Source of the DNA: Antarctobacter sediminis
GTDB taxonomy: Bacteria; Pseudomonadota; Alphaproteobacteria; Rhodobacterales; Rhodobacteraceae
Assembly: GCF_019218285.1 (NCBI RefSeq)
Contig: NZ_JAHUZG010000001.1
Coordinates: 1,116,001 to 1,180,000, forward strand
Length of the DNA: 64,000 bases
Direction: 5' to 3'
The number at the start of each line of letters is the position of its first letter. Within the stretch, counting starts at the first letter, position 1. The position numbers and the translations under genes were made by a program. Below are positions 8,501 to 18,173 of this stretch, in pieces. The notes below the pieces were generated by a model. That model did no database searches, had not been told where the DNA came from, and worked only from the letters and a program-made list of their open reading frames with translations.

Positions 8501-9787
8501 TTACTCCGCTGCGATCTTCTGTGCCGACAGGACGGTGCGCGCCGCGTCGATGAGGATGTTCAACCCATCCTTGAGCTGTTCATCCGGTGTGGTCAGCGGG
8601 GCCAGAACCTTGACCACCTCATCCTCGGGGCCCGAGGTTTCGATGATCAGACCGTTTTCAAAGGCCTCGGCGCAGATGGCTGCCGCCAGATCGCCCGAGC
8701 CGACATCGACGCCGCGCATCATGCCACGCCCCTTCAGCTTGGCGCCCGGCACCATCGAGGCGATGGTTTCCAGCCCGTGCTCCACGGTCTTGGCGCGCCG
8801 TGCGATGTCCTTCTGGAAACCGTCGTCGCTCCAGAACTTCTCGATCGCCACGCGGGCGGTGACAAAGGCGTGGTTGTTGCCGCGGAAGGTGCCGTTGTGT
8901 TCGGCCGGTTTCCAGATGTCCAGTTCTGGCTTGATCAGCAGCGCCGCGAAAGGCAGGCCCATACCGCTCAGCGATTTGGCCATCGGGATCAGGTCCGGCT
9001 CGATTCCCATATCCTCGAACGAGAAGAAGGTGCCGGTACGGCCACAGCCCGCCTGAATGTCATCGACGATGAACAGCGCGCCATGTTCCTTGGCCAGCCG
9101 GGCGATGCCCTGCATGAATTCCTTGGAAGCCGCGTTCAGACCGCCCTCGCCCTGCACGGGTTCGATGATGAAGGCCGCGGGCGCGTCCACACCCGACGAA
9201 GGGTTGGACAGCATCTGTTCGATGATCTCAAGGCTGTCGATCTCATCGCCAAAGGCGCCTTCGAACGGCATATGCGTGGTTCCGCCCAGCGGTGTGCCCG
9301 CACCGTCGCGCTTGCCGGAATTGCCGGTCAGCGACAGCGCGCCCATGGTCATGCCATGAAAGCCGTTGGTGAAGGCGATCACGTTCTGGCGGCCGGTGAT
9401 CTTGCGGGCCAGTTTCATCGCGGCTTCGACGGCATTGGTGCCGGTCGGGCCGGTGAACATGACCTTGTGGTTCATGCCGCGCGGCTTGAGGATCACCTCC
9501 TCGAAGGTTTCAAGAAAGCGCGCCTTGACGCCGGTATGCATGTCCAGCCCGTGGGTCACACCGTTCTCGGACAGATGCGCCATCAGGGCGGCCTTCATGT
9601 CCGGATCGTTGTGGCCATAGTTCAACGAGGAACAGCCAGCGAGAAAGTCGATATAGGTCCGCCCGGCAGTGTCGGTCATTTCCGACCCAAGCGCGGTGGT
9701 GAAAACGGTATCGAATCCGCGGCAATAGCTGCGCGCCTCCGATTCCCGTCGTTTGAAGATGGTCGGGTGAAAGGTCTGTGATGACAT
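8501..9787 (-). CDS. ectB: Diaminobutyrate-2-oxoglutarate transaminase
   Basis: A 428-residue class III PLP aminotransferase. Visible motifs are [48 protein letters not shown] and the PLP lysine region [11 protein letters not shown]. It makes L-2,4-diaminobutyrate from aspartate semialdehyde for ectoine. ATG at 9787 was taken; an in-frame TTG at 9814 is possible but less likely. Confidence 0.96.
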   Translation of the reverse strand: MSSQTFHPTIFKRRESEARSYCRGFDTVFTTALGSEMTDTAGRTYIDFLAGCSSLNYGHNDPDMKAALMAHLSENGVTHGLDMHTGVKARFLETFEEVILKPRGMNHKVMFTGPTGTNAVEAAMKLARKITGRQNVIAFTNGFHGMTMGALSLTGNSGKRDGAGTPLGGTTHMPFEGAFGDEIDSLEIIEQMLSNPSSGVDAPAAFIIEPVQGEGGLNAASKEFMQGIARLAKEHGALFIVDDIQAGCGRTGTFFSFEDMGIEPDLIPMAKSLSGMGLPFAALLIKPELDIWKPAEHNGTFRGNNHAFVTARVAIEKFWSDDGFQKDIARRAKTVEHGLETIASMVPGAKLKGRGMMRGVDVGSGDLAAAICAEAFENGLIIETSGPEDEVVKVLAPLTTPDEQLKDGLNILIDAARTVLSAQKIAAE

Positions 9788-9839
9788 CAGGTTTTCTCGG
9801 GTTTTCGTGATCAAAAAAAGGGTGACTTTGGCGGGCCGG

Positions 9840-10370
9840 TCAGGCGGCCTGCGCCAATTCCTCGGACAGCTTGATGGTCACGAGGTTCTCGGTCTTGTGG
9901 CGCTGACGAAAGTGCAGCGACTGCGTGTAATAGGGCTGAACGTCCAGACCCCGCCCCTGCGACCGGCCGAACTTGCGGAACAGCGCCCAGGAGGCATCGT
10001 TGTCGCCGGTGATCGTGGTCTGCATCCGGGTCACATCGGCACAAACATCGCGGTCGAGGATGGATTGCAGCATCAGCCCGCCCAGACCCAGCCCGCGCGC
10101 CTTTTCAGACACGGCGACCTGCCAGACAAACAGCGTGTCGGGATCGTTGGGCATGACATAGGCAGAGACCCAGCCCACCACCGCGCCGTTCAGTTCGGCG
10201 ACGACGCAGGTGTCGGCGAAATGATCACACTGCAACAGGTTACAGTACATCGAGTTTTCGTCGAGCGGCTTGCACGAGCGTACCAGCTCCCAGATCGCCG
10301 CCCCGTCTTCCGCAGTAGGGCACCGCAGGCTGGGCAGGGACGAACGGGCGATATCGCGCGGGTGTTGCAT
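9840..10370 (-). CDS. ectA: L-2,4-diaminobutyrate acetyltransferase
   Basis: A 176-residue GNAT acetyltransferase. The acetyl-CoA loop is VAVSEKARGLGLGGLML, and SCKPLDENSMYCNLLQCDHF is characteristic of EctA. ATG at 10370 has GGAGA upstream; an in-frame TTG at 10400 would add ten residues. First gene of the operon. The 210-base AT-rich spacer before ectR must hold its promoter, but no convincing -35/-10 pair was identified on this strand. Confidence 0.95.
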   Translation of the reverse strand: MQHPRDIARSSLPSLRCPTAEDGAAIWELVRSCKPLDENSMYCNLLQCDHFADTCVVAELNGAVVGWVSAYVMPNDPDTLFVWQVAVSEKARGLGLGGLMLQSILDRDVCADVTRMQTTITGDNDASWALFRKFGRSQGRGLDVQPYYTQSLHFRQRHKTENLVTIKLSEELAQAA

Positions 10371-10525
10371 CGGTTGCAGTCTCCATGATTGCTTCGCCAA
10401 TCGAAGTAGCCCGCACCCCGGAAAATTTCAACCGTCGAAGCAAATTTTCTTTCTTGCGCTGATTTTACTTCATAATTTCAAAGCACATGCCAAATTTTCA
10501 CTTAGCAAATCAAAGCAAGAAACGG

Positions 10526-10554
10526 TTGAATACCCTGCGAAACCCCTATATTCT
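10526..10554 (+). promoter_or_regulatory. Candidate sigma-70 promoter of the MarR regulator
   Basis: TTGAAT, 17 bases, TATTCT. A transcript would start near 10561, leaving a leader of about 20 bases before ATG 10581. The surrounding 10371-10559 region is strikingly AT-rich for this genome. Confidence 0.4.
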
Positions 10555-10580
10555 TTGGTATGCTAACCAATGGACTCTTG

Positions 10581-11063
10581 ATGGACCGCGTCGATACCTG
10601 CCTGATTGCCATTCGCCGTATCCTGCGCGCGACAGAGCTTTACGGACGTGAATTGAAACAGTCGGCGGGGATCACCGCCGTGCAATTCCGTGTGCTTCAG
10701 ATCATCGCCGAAAAGGGCCATGCCACCGCGAAAGAGATCTCGGTGCGGATGCGCGTGTCACAGGCGACGGTGACTTCGCTGGTCGACAAATTGGTGCGGC
10801 AGGACATGGTGGTGCGCGAAAAATCCGCCACTGACCGGCGCCAGACGGACATTCACATCACCCAAAAGGGCCGCACCACACTGGCCGAGGCCCCGGACCC
10901 GCTGCAACAGCGCTTTGTGCGCAAGTTCGATGCGATGGAAGATTGGGAACAATCGATGCTGGTGGCCAGTCTGGAGCGGGTCGCGGCCATGCTGGACGCC
11001 GAAGACATCGACGCCTCGCCGGTGTTGGACACGGGCGAACTGAAACGCCCGCTGGATCACTGA
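10581..11063 (+). CDS. ectR: MarR-family regulator divergent from ectABC (EctR-like)
   Basis: A 160-residue MarR-type winged-helix protein. The recognition region is ATAKEISVRMRVSQATVTSL and the wing is VVREKSATDRRQTDIHIT. Divergent transcription from ectABC-ask matches the known EctR/CosR repressors of ectoine operons. The start is uncertain: ATG 10560 is also in frame, but it coincides with the predicted transcription start, so ATG 10581 (MDRVDTCLIAIRR) was preferred. The gene symbol rests on family and position, not on a decisive motif. Confidence 0.8.
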   Translation: MDRVDTCLIAIRRILRATELYGRELKQSAGITAVQFRVLQIIAEKGHATAKEISVRMRVSQATVTSLVDKLVRQDMVVREKSATDRRQTDIHITQKGRTTLAEAPDPLQQRFVRKFDAMEDWEQSMLVASLERVAAMLDAEDIDASPVLDTGELKRPLDH

Positions 11064-11075
11064 TTACCTCGGGTG

Positions 11076-11552
11076 TCAGCTCTCCTGCGCCGCGCCGGAA
11101 CAATTGTCGGGGATAGACGGTCCCGCTGACAGCAGCTCGATCAGGCCGCAGTTGCCGCGCACCAGATCATCCAGCGTGACCATGTCCAGTTCATGATAGA
11201 ACGCCTCCAGCGCGCGGGTCACATACCCCCGCAGACGGCAGACCCCGATCAGGGGACAGCTGTTGTTTTCCGGGTCAAAACACTCGGCGAAAGGGATTTC
11301 CGTCTCGAACAGGCGAAAGACCGCGCCTATCGAAATCCTGTCCGCCGGGCGCGCCAGACGCAGGCCACCCGATCTCCCGCGCAGCGTTTCGATATAGCCC
11401 TCGGCCTGCAACTGCTGGACCACGCGCGCCACGTGGTTCGTCGATGCATTGCATTCGGTGGCGATGTCAGAGGTGCGGGCAAGGGTCCGATCATTGACAG
11501 CGCAGTACATCAGCACGCGCGCGGCTAGGTTGGTCCGTATGGTCAGGCGCAT
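11076..11552 (-). CDS. Rrf2-family regulator, NsrR-like, with three cysteines
   Basis: A 158-residue Rrf2 protein. The DNA-binding half (1-75) ends in LRGRSGGLRLARPADRI. A cluster-binding loop carries C91, C99 and C105, spaced like the Fe-S ligands of the nitric-oxide sensor NsrR. It is transcribed away from cydDC with a 122-base shared promoter region that contains an FNR-type box. Because cytochrome bd resists NO and sulfide, an NsrR-like regulator here makes sense; control of cyd is inference. It converges with ectR, with only 12 bases between them. Confidence 0.82.
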   Translation of the reverse strand: MRLTIRTNLAARVLMYCAVNDRTLARTSDIATECNASTNHVARVVQQLQAEGYIETLRGRSGGLRLARPADRISIGAVFRLFETEIPFAECFDPENNSCPLIGVCRLRGYVTRALEAFYHELDMVTLDDLVRGNCGLIELLSAGPSIPDNCSGAAQES

Positions 11553-11604
11553 GGCTTCTCTCGCTCGGGTCCGAATATATTTCGCATCTTTGGTGTGACT
11601 TACC

Positions 11605-11618
11605 TTGATCCAGATCAG
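11605..11618. promoter_or_regulatory. FNR/FnrL-type box between Rrf2 gene and cydD
   Basis: TTGAT-CCAG-ATCAG, one mismatch from the FNR consensus TTGAT-N4-ATCAA. It is about 57 bases upstream of cydD and 53 bases upstream of the divergent Rrf2 gene, so it could serve either. Confidence 0.65.
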
Positions 11619-11674
11619 GTCGCACCGGTCGCGAATGGGATACCGCCTGTTCGACGCGATTCAAAGGCATATCC

Positions 11675-13306
11675 ATGATGCGGATTTCTCAGGGCTATGG
11701 CAAATCCTCCGCTCCGCGCCGGGGGGCGATGCTGTCACTGGCTGCGGTACTGATCTGGCCCGTGCAGGCAGCGGTGATCGCCCTTGCTCTTGCCGATCTT
11801 CTGACCGCAGAAGCGCGCCTGTCGCCGGTGATCGCGGGATGTGCGGTATTCGCCCTTGCCGGCCTGCGCGCGTTTCTGGACGCCGCCGCCCAGCGCCACT
11901 TGTCCGATACCGCGACGCGACGCATTTCCGCGTTGCGGACCCAGATCCTGACCGCCGAAACCGCCGCCGCCGCCCCATCGCAAACCGGCGGCGCCGGGGC
12001 CATTGCCGCATTGGCGACGGAAAAACTCGAAGCCTTGCGCCCCGACGCGCTACGCTATCGCCCGGCCCGTTTGCGGGTCATGATCTTGCCGCCGCTGATC
12101 CTTGTCATCGCCGCCTACTTCAGCTGGGCCGTTGCCCTTGTTCTATTGATGGCCGGGCCGCTGATCCCGCTGTTCATGGCGCTGGTTGGCTGGGCCGCGA
12201 AAGAGGCCAGCGCCCGGCAAATGGCCGAAATCGGCACTCTCAGCGACCTGCTGGCCGACCGGTTGGCGGCCCTCGCGGACCTGCGGCTGATCGGGGCCGG
12301 ACCAGCGGTGATCGCAGGCTTTGCCAAGGCCACCGACCGCTTGCGCCTGCGCACCATGGCCGTTTTGCGCATCGCCTTTCTGTCCTCCACGGTGCTGGAG
12401 CTGTTTTCGGCGCTTGGTGTGGCCATGGTCGCCGTCTGGGTGGGCTTTTCACTGCTCGGAGAGATCGGTTGGGGCACATGGGGCGCACCGCTGACGCCTT
12501 TTGCCGGCCTCTTCCTGTTGCTGCTGGCGCCAGAGTTCTTTCAGCCCCTGCGCGATCTGGCCGCTGCCTGGCACGACAAGGCCGCCGCCGCCGCCGTCGA
12601 GGACGAACTGACCCAATGGCGTCAAGAGGCACGCCCGGCGCGGCTGGGCAGCGGCACACACCGCCCCGGGGTGAGGTTTGGCGGGCTGCGATGGCAGGGT
12701 CTGACGCTGAACCGGGAGGGCCAGACCTTGCGCTGGCCCGATGCCCGGATCCGCCCCGGCGACACCCTTGCCCTGACCGGCGCCAGCGGCACCGGCAAGA
12801 CCACGCTCTTGCGGATGCTTGCGGGATTGCAGAGCCCCTCGACCGGTCAGATCCTGATCGGTGACATGCCGCTGGACGACAGCACCGCCGATGCATGGCG
12901 CGCGCGGATCGGCTGGATGCCGCAGGCGCCGCATTTCCTCAACCGCTCGCTGCGGCACAACATCGGCTTTGGCGCGCCACCGGATCCCGATCTGCTGCGC
13001 CGGGTGCAACTGGACCGCGTCATCCGCGCCTTGCCGCGCGGGATGTTGACCCCTTTGGGCGAACGCGGTGCGGGACTCTCCGGGGGCGAGGCGCGGCGCG
13101 TCACGCTGGCGCGCGCGCTGAACGGCGCGCCCGACGTTCTGCTCGCGGATGAGCCGACCGCCGATCTGGACGCTGAGACCGCCGCAGAGGTGATCGACGG
13201 GCTGATGGATTTTGCCGCGGACGGCGGCACCCTGATTGTCGCAACACATGACCCGCGTCTGGTGCGTCGCATGGCCCGCGTCCTGCAAATGGAGCCTCTC
13301 GGATGA
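11675..13306 (+). CDS. cydD: Cysteine/glutathione ABC exporter subunit CydD
   Basis: A 543-residue half-transporter: six hydrophobic segments in the first 300 residues, then an ATPase domain with Walker A TGASGTGKTTL, signature LSGGEARRVTLARAL and Walker B VLLADEPTADLD. CydDC exports thiols to the periplasm and is needed for assembly of cytochrome bd. ATGATG at 11675 follows AAAGG. It overlaps cydC by four bases (ATGA). Confidence 0.93.
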   Translation: MMRISQGYGKSSAPRRGAMLSLAAVLIWPVQAAVIALALADLLTAEARLSPVIAGCAVFALAGLRAFLDAAAQRHLSDTATRRISALRTQILTAETAAAAPSQTGGAGAIAALATEKLEALRPDALRYRPARLRVMILPPLILVIAAYFSWAVALVLLMAGPLIPLFMALVGWAAKEASARQMAEIGTLSDLLADRLAALADLRLIGAGPAVIAGFAKATDRLRLRTMAVLRIAFLSSTVLELFSALGVAMVAVWVGFSLLGEIGWGTWGAPLTPFAGLFLLLLAPEFFQPLRDLAAAWHDKAAAAAVEDELTQWRQEARPARLGSGTHRPGVRFGGLRWQGLTLNREGQTLRWPDARIRPGDTLALTGASGTGKTTLLRMLAGLQSPSTGQILIGDMPLDDSTADAWRARIGWMPQAPHFLNRSLRHNIGFGAPPDPDLLRRVQLDRVIRALPRGMLTPLGERGAGLSGGEARRVTLARALNGAPDVLLADEPTADLDAETAAEVIDGLMDFAADGGTLIVATHDPRLVRRMARVLQMEPLG

Positions 13307-14946
13307 CCGCCATGATCCGCATCATGGCCCTGCTTTGGCAGGGTGAGCGCAGGTCCTTTCTGCGCGGTTTTGCCCTGTCGATCGCCGTGCTGGCCATGGG
13401 GGCCGCCCTGCTGGGTCTGTCGGGATGGTTCATCACCGCCGCTGCCGCCTCTGGTCTTGCGGGCACTGGCGTGCTGTTCAATGTCTTTGCTCCCTCGGCC
13501 ATGGTCCGCTTTCTGGCGCTGGGGCGCACCGCGGCCCGTTACGGAGAACGGCTGACGACGCATGACGCCACGCTGCGCGCCCTGTCGCGGCTACGGGTGC
13601 GCCTTTTGCAGGGCTTGCTGGCCAGCCCCTATCGCCGGTTGGAACGGCTGCGGGCCAATGCCGTGCTGAACCGGGTGACGGCGGATATCGACGCGCTGGA
13701 CGGGCTGGCCCTGCGGTTGATCCTGCCGGGGCTGGCCGGGCTGGCGGTGATCCTGATGTCAAGCCTTGCGCTGTGGTTCCTCGTTCATCCTTCGGTCGCG
13801 CTGGTGGTGGGCGCGGGCTATGCCGGGCTCCCCACGGTGATCTTTCTGACCGGGCAACGTCTGGCCCGCGCGCCATCGCGTCAGGCCGAAGCCGGGTTGA
13901 TGGCGTTGCGCAGCCGCTTGATCGACCTCGTAGCGGCGCGCGACGACCTGACCGTTCTTGGCCAGCTTCCCCACGCGCGGGACAGTGTCGCCACTGCCAT
14001 TTCGCGGCACGCTGCGGCGCAGGCCCGGACCGACCGGATCGAACGCCAAATGGGGCTGGCGCTGGACCTGATCGGCGCAGCCATTGCCGCCGCCACTCTG
14101 GCCATCGGGGCCACGCTGGCGCAGGCAGATCAGATCACCCCGGCCCGCGCCGCCATTGGCGTTTTCGTCGCGCTGGCGCTGGGGGAAACCGTCGCTCCGG
14201 TGCGCCGCGCCCTGGCCGAGATCGGCCGCATGATCCCCGCCGCGCGCCGGGTCGCCCCCGCGCTTGGTCACCTGAACTCGCCCGCCGCCTCGGGGCTGGC
14301 CCCTCGGGGCACAGATCTGCACCTGCGCCGTGTCAAATATACCCGCCCCGGTGGCACGCCCCTTTTTGCACCGCTCGACCTGCACCTTCGGGCGGGCGAA
14401 ACGCTTGCCCTGACCGGTCCCAGCGGTTGCGGCAAAAGTACCGTTCTCTTGATGGCCGCAGGCGAACTGCCCCCCTCTTCGGGCGATCTGAGCCTTGGTG
14501 GCGTGCCTTTTGCACAGATGTCGCCACAGATCCGGCGCGACCGGATCGCCATGGTGCCACAACGCCATGCGCTGATCGCGGGCACCGTGGCCGGGAACCT
14601 GCGACTGGCCGCGCCCGACGCCACCGATGACGACCTGTGGCATGCGCTGCGCGCCACCTGTCTGGACCGGACCATCGCCGCCCGGGGCGGGTTGGACATG
14701 CGGCTGGGCTTTCGCGGCGCGGGCCTGTCCGGCGGCGAGGCACGGCGGCTCGTACTGGCGCGGGCGCTGCTGCGCCGCCCTGCCCTGCTGATCCTTGACG
14801 AGCCGACCGAAGGTTTGGACAGCGACACCGCCCGCGCCGTGCTGGCCGGTGTCCGGCAGGCGTTGCCCCGGGCCGCAATCCTCATGGCGGCGCACCGGCC
14901 CGAGGAAACCGGTTTTGCCGACTGCCGCGTCGCGCTGACGGCCTGA
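13303..14946 (+). CDS. cydC: Cysteine/glutathione ABC exporter subunit CydC
   Basis: A 547-residue partner of CydD. The membrane domain contains SGWFITAAAASGLAG and the FNVFAPSAMVRFLALGRTAA region typical of CydC. The ATPase domain has Walker A TGPSGCGKSTVL, LSGGEARRLVLARAL and LLILDEPTEGLD. It is translationally coupled to cydD. About 140 bases with a second FNR-type box separate it from cydA, so cydABX may have its own promoter. Confidence 0.93.
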   Translation: MTAMIRIMALLWQGERRSFLRGFALSIAVLAMGAALLGLSGWFITAAAASGLAGTGVLFNVFAPSAMVRFLALGRTAARYGERLTTHDATLRALSRLRVRLLQGLLASPYRRLERLRANAVLNRVTADIDALDGLALRLILPGLAGLAVILMSSLALWFLVHPSVALVVGAGYAGLPTVIFLTGQRLARAPSRQAEAGLMALRSRLIDLVAARDDLTVLGQLPHARDSVATAISRHAAAQARTDRIERQMGLALDLIGAAIAAATLAIGATLAQADQITPARAAIGVFVALALGETVAPVRRALAEIGRMIPAARRVAPALGHLNSPAASGLAPRGTDLHLRRVKYTRPGGTPLFAPLDLHLRAGETLALTGPSGCGKSTVLLMAAGELPPSSGDLSLGGVPFAQMSPQIRRDRIAMVPQRHALIAGTVAGNLRLAAPDATDDDLWHALRATCLDRTIAARGGLDMRLGFRGAGLSGGEARRLVLARALLRRPALLILDEPTEGLDSDTARAVLAGVRQALPRAAILMAAHRPEETGFADCRVALTA

Positions 14947-14991
14947 CAGCCCGTATTGGGGCAGAATTATTCCGCAGCCATGATGTCGATT

Positions 14992-15005
14992 TTGACCCAG
15001 ATCAA
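14992..15005. promoter_or_regulatory. FNR/FnrL-type box upstream of cydA
   Basis: TTGAC-CCAG-ATCAA, one mismatch from consensus, centred about 90 bases upstream of cydA. The four-base centre CCAG is identical to the box before cydD. Confidence 0.65.
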
Positions 15006-15041
15006 GAACACATATCGCAAAAGGAATATAAGCCGCATTAA

Positions 15042-15060
15042 TCCGCATCCATGATGCGGA
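15042..15060. promoter_or_regulatory. Inverted repeat TCCGCAT-N5-ATGCGGA in cydA leader
   Basis: Perfect 7-base arms, 30 bases before the cydA start. Twelve bases (CCATGATGCGGA) recur at the cydD start (11673-11684), where they overlap the initiation codon. It could be an Rrf2/NsrR-type operator or a leader hairpin. Confidence 0.35.
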
Positions 15061-15089
15061 ATAAATGCATTGCTCAAGGAGCCCCGAAA

Positions 15090-16703
15090 ATGGAGATCGG
15101 ATTGGTCGAGCTGTCGCGCCTGCAATTTGCGATGACGGCCATGTATCACTTTCTCTTCGTGCCGCTGACGCTGGGTCTGTCGATCCTCGTCGCGATCATG
15201 GAGACCGTCTATGTCATGACAAACCGCCCCATCTGGCGGCAGATGACAAAATTCTGGGGCACGCTGTTCGGGATCAACTTTGTCCTCGGCGTCGCCACCG
15301 GCATCACCATGGAATTCCAGTTCGGCATGAACTGGAGCTATTACAGCCACTATGTCGGCGACATCTTTGGCGCGCCGCTGGCGATCGAAGGCTTGATGGC
15401 CTTCTTCCTCGAGGCGACCTTTGTCGGCTTGTTCTTCTTTGGTTGGGACAAGCTGACCAAGGTGCAGCACGCGGTTGTCGCCTGGCTGGTGGCCATCGGA
15501 TCGAATTTCTCCGCGCTCTGGATCCTGATCGCCAATGGCTGGATGCAGAACCCGGTGGGCGCGCAATTCAACCCAGACACCATGCGGATGGAAATGACCT
15601 CGTTCTTTGACGTGGTCTTCAACGAGGTGGCACAGGCGAAATTCGTACACACCGTCAGCGCCGGCTATGTGACCGCCGCCGTCTTTGTCCTTGGTGTATC
15701 GGCGCTGTACCTGATCCAGAACCGGCACAAGGATCTTGCGCGCCGTTCCATCGCGGTGGCCTCGGCCTTTGGCCTTGCCTCGGCGCTGTCGGTGGTCGTT
15801 CTGGGCGACGAATCCGGCTATTCCGCCAGCCACACCCAAAAGATGAAGCTCGCCGCGATCGAGGCGATGTGGGAAACCGAACCGGCCCCCGCCTCTTTCA
15901 CGCTGGTCGGTCTGCCGGACAAGCAGGCACGCGAAACCCACTACGCGGTGCACATCCCCTGGGCCATGGGCCTGATCGGAACCCGGTCGCTGACCGAGGA
16001 AATCCCCGGCATCAATGACCTTGTGATCGAAGCCGAGGCAAAGATCCGGCGCGGCATCATCGCCTATGACGCGCTGATGACCATCCGCGAGGCCCGCGAT
16101 GCCGCCCCCGCCGATGTCCGCGCCAGTTTCGAGGAACACTCGGACGATCTGGGCTTTGCCTTTCTGCTGAAGAAATACGTCGATGATCCGCGCGACGCGA
16201 CAGACACGCAGATCAAACAGGCCGCCGATGACACGATCCCCGGCGTCGCGCCTCTGTTCTGGGCTTTTCGGATCATGGTGGCGCTTGGCTTCAGCTTTAT
16301 CGCGGTCATGGCCTATTTCTTCTACCGCGCTTCGTTTCGGAACATGCAGTTCCCGCGCTGGTCGCTTTATGCCGCGGTGGCCATCATCCCGACACCATGG
16401 CTGGCCGCCGAACTGGGATGGTTCGTGGCCGAGTTCGGGCGCCAGCCATGGACCGTGGATGGCGTCTTGCCCACGGCCCTGTCCGCCAGCCATCTGAGCG
16501 TAGCCGATCTGCTGATCACGCTGGCGGGCTTTGTCACCTTCTACACGGTGCTCTTCGTCATCGAGATGAGCCTGATGGTCAAATACATTCGCAAAGGCCC
16601 GTTCCAGGACGTCGAAGAAACCAATGCATGGCAGCAACGCCACGAGGCGCGACTGCGCCAGATGCCCGGTGAGCCGACCGCGTCTGCCACCCCTGCGGAG
16701 TAA
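15090..16703 (+). CDS. cydA: Cytochrome bd ubiquinol oxidase subunit I
   Basis: A 537-residue membrane subunit of the high-affinity terminal quinol oxidase. The start [20 protein letters not shown] contains the N-terminal haem-ligand histidine region. [10 protein letters not shown] carries a second haem ligand, and [20 protein letters not shown] matches the conserved CydA motif after the quinol loop. ATG 15090 has AAGGAG at ideal spacing; an upstream in-frame ATG at 15051 lies inside an inverted repeat and was rejected. Order cydDC-cydABX, same strand. Confidence 0.96.
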   Translation: MEIGLVELSRLQFAMTAMYHFLFVPLTLGLSILVAIMETVYVMTNRPIWRQMTKFWGTLFGINFVLGVATGITMEFQFGMNWSYYSHYVGDIFGAPLAIEGLMAFFLEATFVGLFFFGWDKLTKVQHAVVAWLVAIGSNFSALWILIANGWMQNPVGAQFNPDTMRMEMTSFFDVVFNEVAQAKFVHTVSAGYVTAAVFVLGVSALYLIQNRHKDLARRSIAVASAFGLASALSVVVLGDESGYSASHTQKMKLAAIEAMWETEPAPASFTLVGLPDKQARETHYAVHIPWAMGLIGTRSLTEEIPGINDLVIEAEAKIRRGIIAYDALMTIREARDAAPADVRASFEEHSDDLGFAFLLKKYVDDPRDATDTQIKQAADDTIPGVAPLFWAFRIMVALGFSFIAVMAYFFYRASFRNMQFPRWSLYAAVAIIPTPWLAAELGWFVAEFGRQPWTVDGVLPTALSASHLSVADLLITLAGFVTFYTVLFVIEMSLMVKYIRKGPFQDVEETNAWQQRHEARLRQMPGEPTASATPAE

Positions 16704-16708
16704 CGGAC

Positions 16709-17872
16709 ATGATCCTTTATGAATTGATCGACTATGACACGCTGCGTGTCATCTGGTGGGCGCTGCTGGGCGTGCTGCTGATCGGATTTGCCCTGACGGA
16801 CGGGTTCGACATGGGGGTGGGCGCCTTGCTGCCCTTCGTCGCCAAGACGGACGTGGAACGCCGCGTGGCCATCAACACCGTTGGTCCCGTCTGGGAAGGC
16901 AACCAGGTCTGGTTCATCCTTGGCGGCGGCGCGATCTTTGCCGCATGGCCGCCGCTATACGCAGTGTCGTTCAGCGGCTTTTACCTTGCGATGTTCGTGG
17001 TGCTGGCCGCTTTCATCGTCCGCCCCGTGGCGTTCAAGTACCGCTCCAAGCGGGACAGCGCCGGCTGGCGTGCGCGCTGGGACTGGGCTCTGTTTGCCGG
17101 CGGCGCTGTTCCTGCCCTGCTGTTCGGCGTCGCCGTGGGCAATGTTTTGCTGGGGGTGCCCTTTCACCTGACCGACGACCTGATGCCCATGTATGATGGC
17201 AATGTCGCGGTAAAGTTCCTTGGCCTGCTGCGCCCCTTTGCGCTGTTGGCGGGCGTGGTGTCCCTGTCGATGCTGTTGATGCATGGTGCCGCGTGGCTCA
17301 GCCTCAAGACCGAGGGCAAAGTGGCCGAACGCGCCCGCACCATCGGCACAAGGGCCGGGCTTGTCGCCGCCACCGGCTATGCCCTTGCGGGGCTTTGGCT
17401 GGCGATCGGGGTCGATGGCTTTGCGCTGGTGAACGAGGTTGTGCCCAACGGCCCGTCGAACCCGCTGTATTCCGAAGTGACGCGCGGAGGCTCTTGGCTG
17501 GCCGCCTATTCCCTGCGGCCATGGATCGTCGCGGCACCGCTGATGGGCTTTGCGGGGATCGCCATGGCGGTGCGGGGGCTGCGGGCTGGCCGCGAAGTCT
17601 CGACCCTTCTGTGGTCGAAACTGGGCATCACCGGGATCATCGCCAGCGTCGGCCTGACCATGTTCCCCTTTGTCCTGCCCTCGACCGTCGATCCGAACAG
17701 TTCGCTTACGGTCTGGGATGCCTCCAGTTCCCACCAGACCCTGTTCATCATGCTGGTGGCCACGGTGATCTTCATGCCGCTGATCCTTGCCTACACCGCG
17801 TGGGTCTACCGGGTGCTCTGGGGCAAGGTCACAGATAGCCAAGTCACTGAAAATGCAGACACTGTGTACTGA
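16709..17872 (+). CDS. cydB: Cytochrome bd ubiquinol oxidase subunit II
   Basis: A 387-residue polytopic subunit. The N-terminus has the CydB hallmark [16 protein letters not shown], followed by [20 protein letters not shown]. The C-terminal MFPFVLPS motif is also family-typical. It starts five bases after cydA and is followed after 12 bases by cydX. Confidence 0.96.
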   Translation: MILYELIDYDTLRVIWWALLGVLLIGFALTDGFDMGVGALLPFVAKTDVERRVAINTVGPVWEGNQVWFILGGGAIFAAWPPLYAVSFSGFYLAMFVVLAAFIVRPVAFKYRSKRDSAGWRARWDWALFAGGAVPALLFGVAVGNVLLGVPFHLTDDLMPMYDGNVAVKFLGLLRPFALLAGVVSLSMLLMHGAAWLSLKTEGKVAERARTIGTRAGLVAATGYALAGLWLAIGVDGFALVNEVVPNGPSNPLYSEVTRGGSWLAAYSLRPWIVAAPLMGFAGIAMAVRGLRAGREVSTLLWSKLGITGIIASVGLTMFPFVLPSTVDPNSSLTVWDASSSHQTLFIMLVATVIFMPLILAYTAWVYRVLWGKVTDSQVTENADTVY

Positions 17873-17884
17873 GGAGATCCCGAG

Positions 17885-18022
17885 ATGTGGTATTTTGCAT
17901 GGGCCCTTGGCCTGCCGTTGGCCGCCGGTTTCGCCGTGTTGAACGCGATGTGGCTGGAACTGCGGACCGACGCCTGTTTCACCGAAGAAGGCGACTGCCC
18001 CGTCGGAGAACATCATCGCTGA
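17885..18022 (+). CDS. cydX: Small cytochrome bd subunit CydX
   Basis: A 45-residue protein beginning MWYFAWALGLPLAAGFAVLN, with one membrane helix and a polar tail. The MWYFAW(x)LG start is the CydX/YbgT hallmark; the family stabilises the haems of CydAB. It starts 12 bases after cydB with GAGGAGATCCCGAG upstream. Its tail is longer than the E. coli protein (37 residues) and contains two cysteines (DACFTEEGDCPVG), which is unusual. A G/C-rich stem of uncertain strength follows at about 18026-18052; the rest of the gap to 18173 shows only the next ribosome binding site. Confidence 0.93.
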   Translation: MWYFAWALGLPLAAGFAVLNAMWLELRTDACFTEEGDCPVGEHHR

Positions 18023-18173
18023 GACACGGGGGGCCTTGTCCCTTCCCCCCCCGTTTCGCCGGATCTCTTGCCATCAGGCCGGGATCCGGCCCCGACATCG
18101 GCCCGGCCCGCGCAGGCTCTGCGCCGCGCCCGCCCGGCCAGTGCTGTTCACACAGCCCTCACGGAGAAGACAA

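Noticed and set aside
10557-10568. GGTATGCTAACC as an EctR operator
   Set aside because: Only partly symmetrical (GGTNNGCNNACC) and single; too weak to claim.
14967-16643. Long open frame antisense to cydA
   Set aside because: cydA is certain from its haem-ligand and quinol-loop motifs; the antisense translation has no recognisable feature.
18026-18052. G/C-rich stem after cydX as a strong terminator
   Set aside because: Stem is only G against C runs without a T-run, and sqr follows on the same strand, so read-through is as likely.
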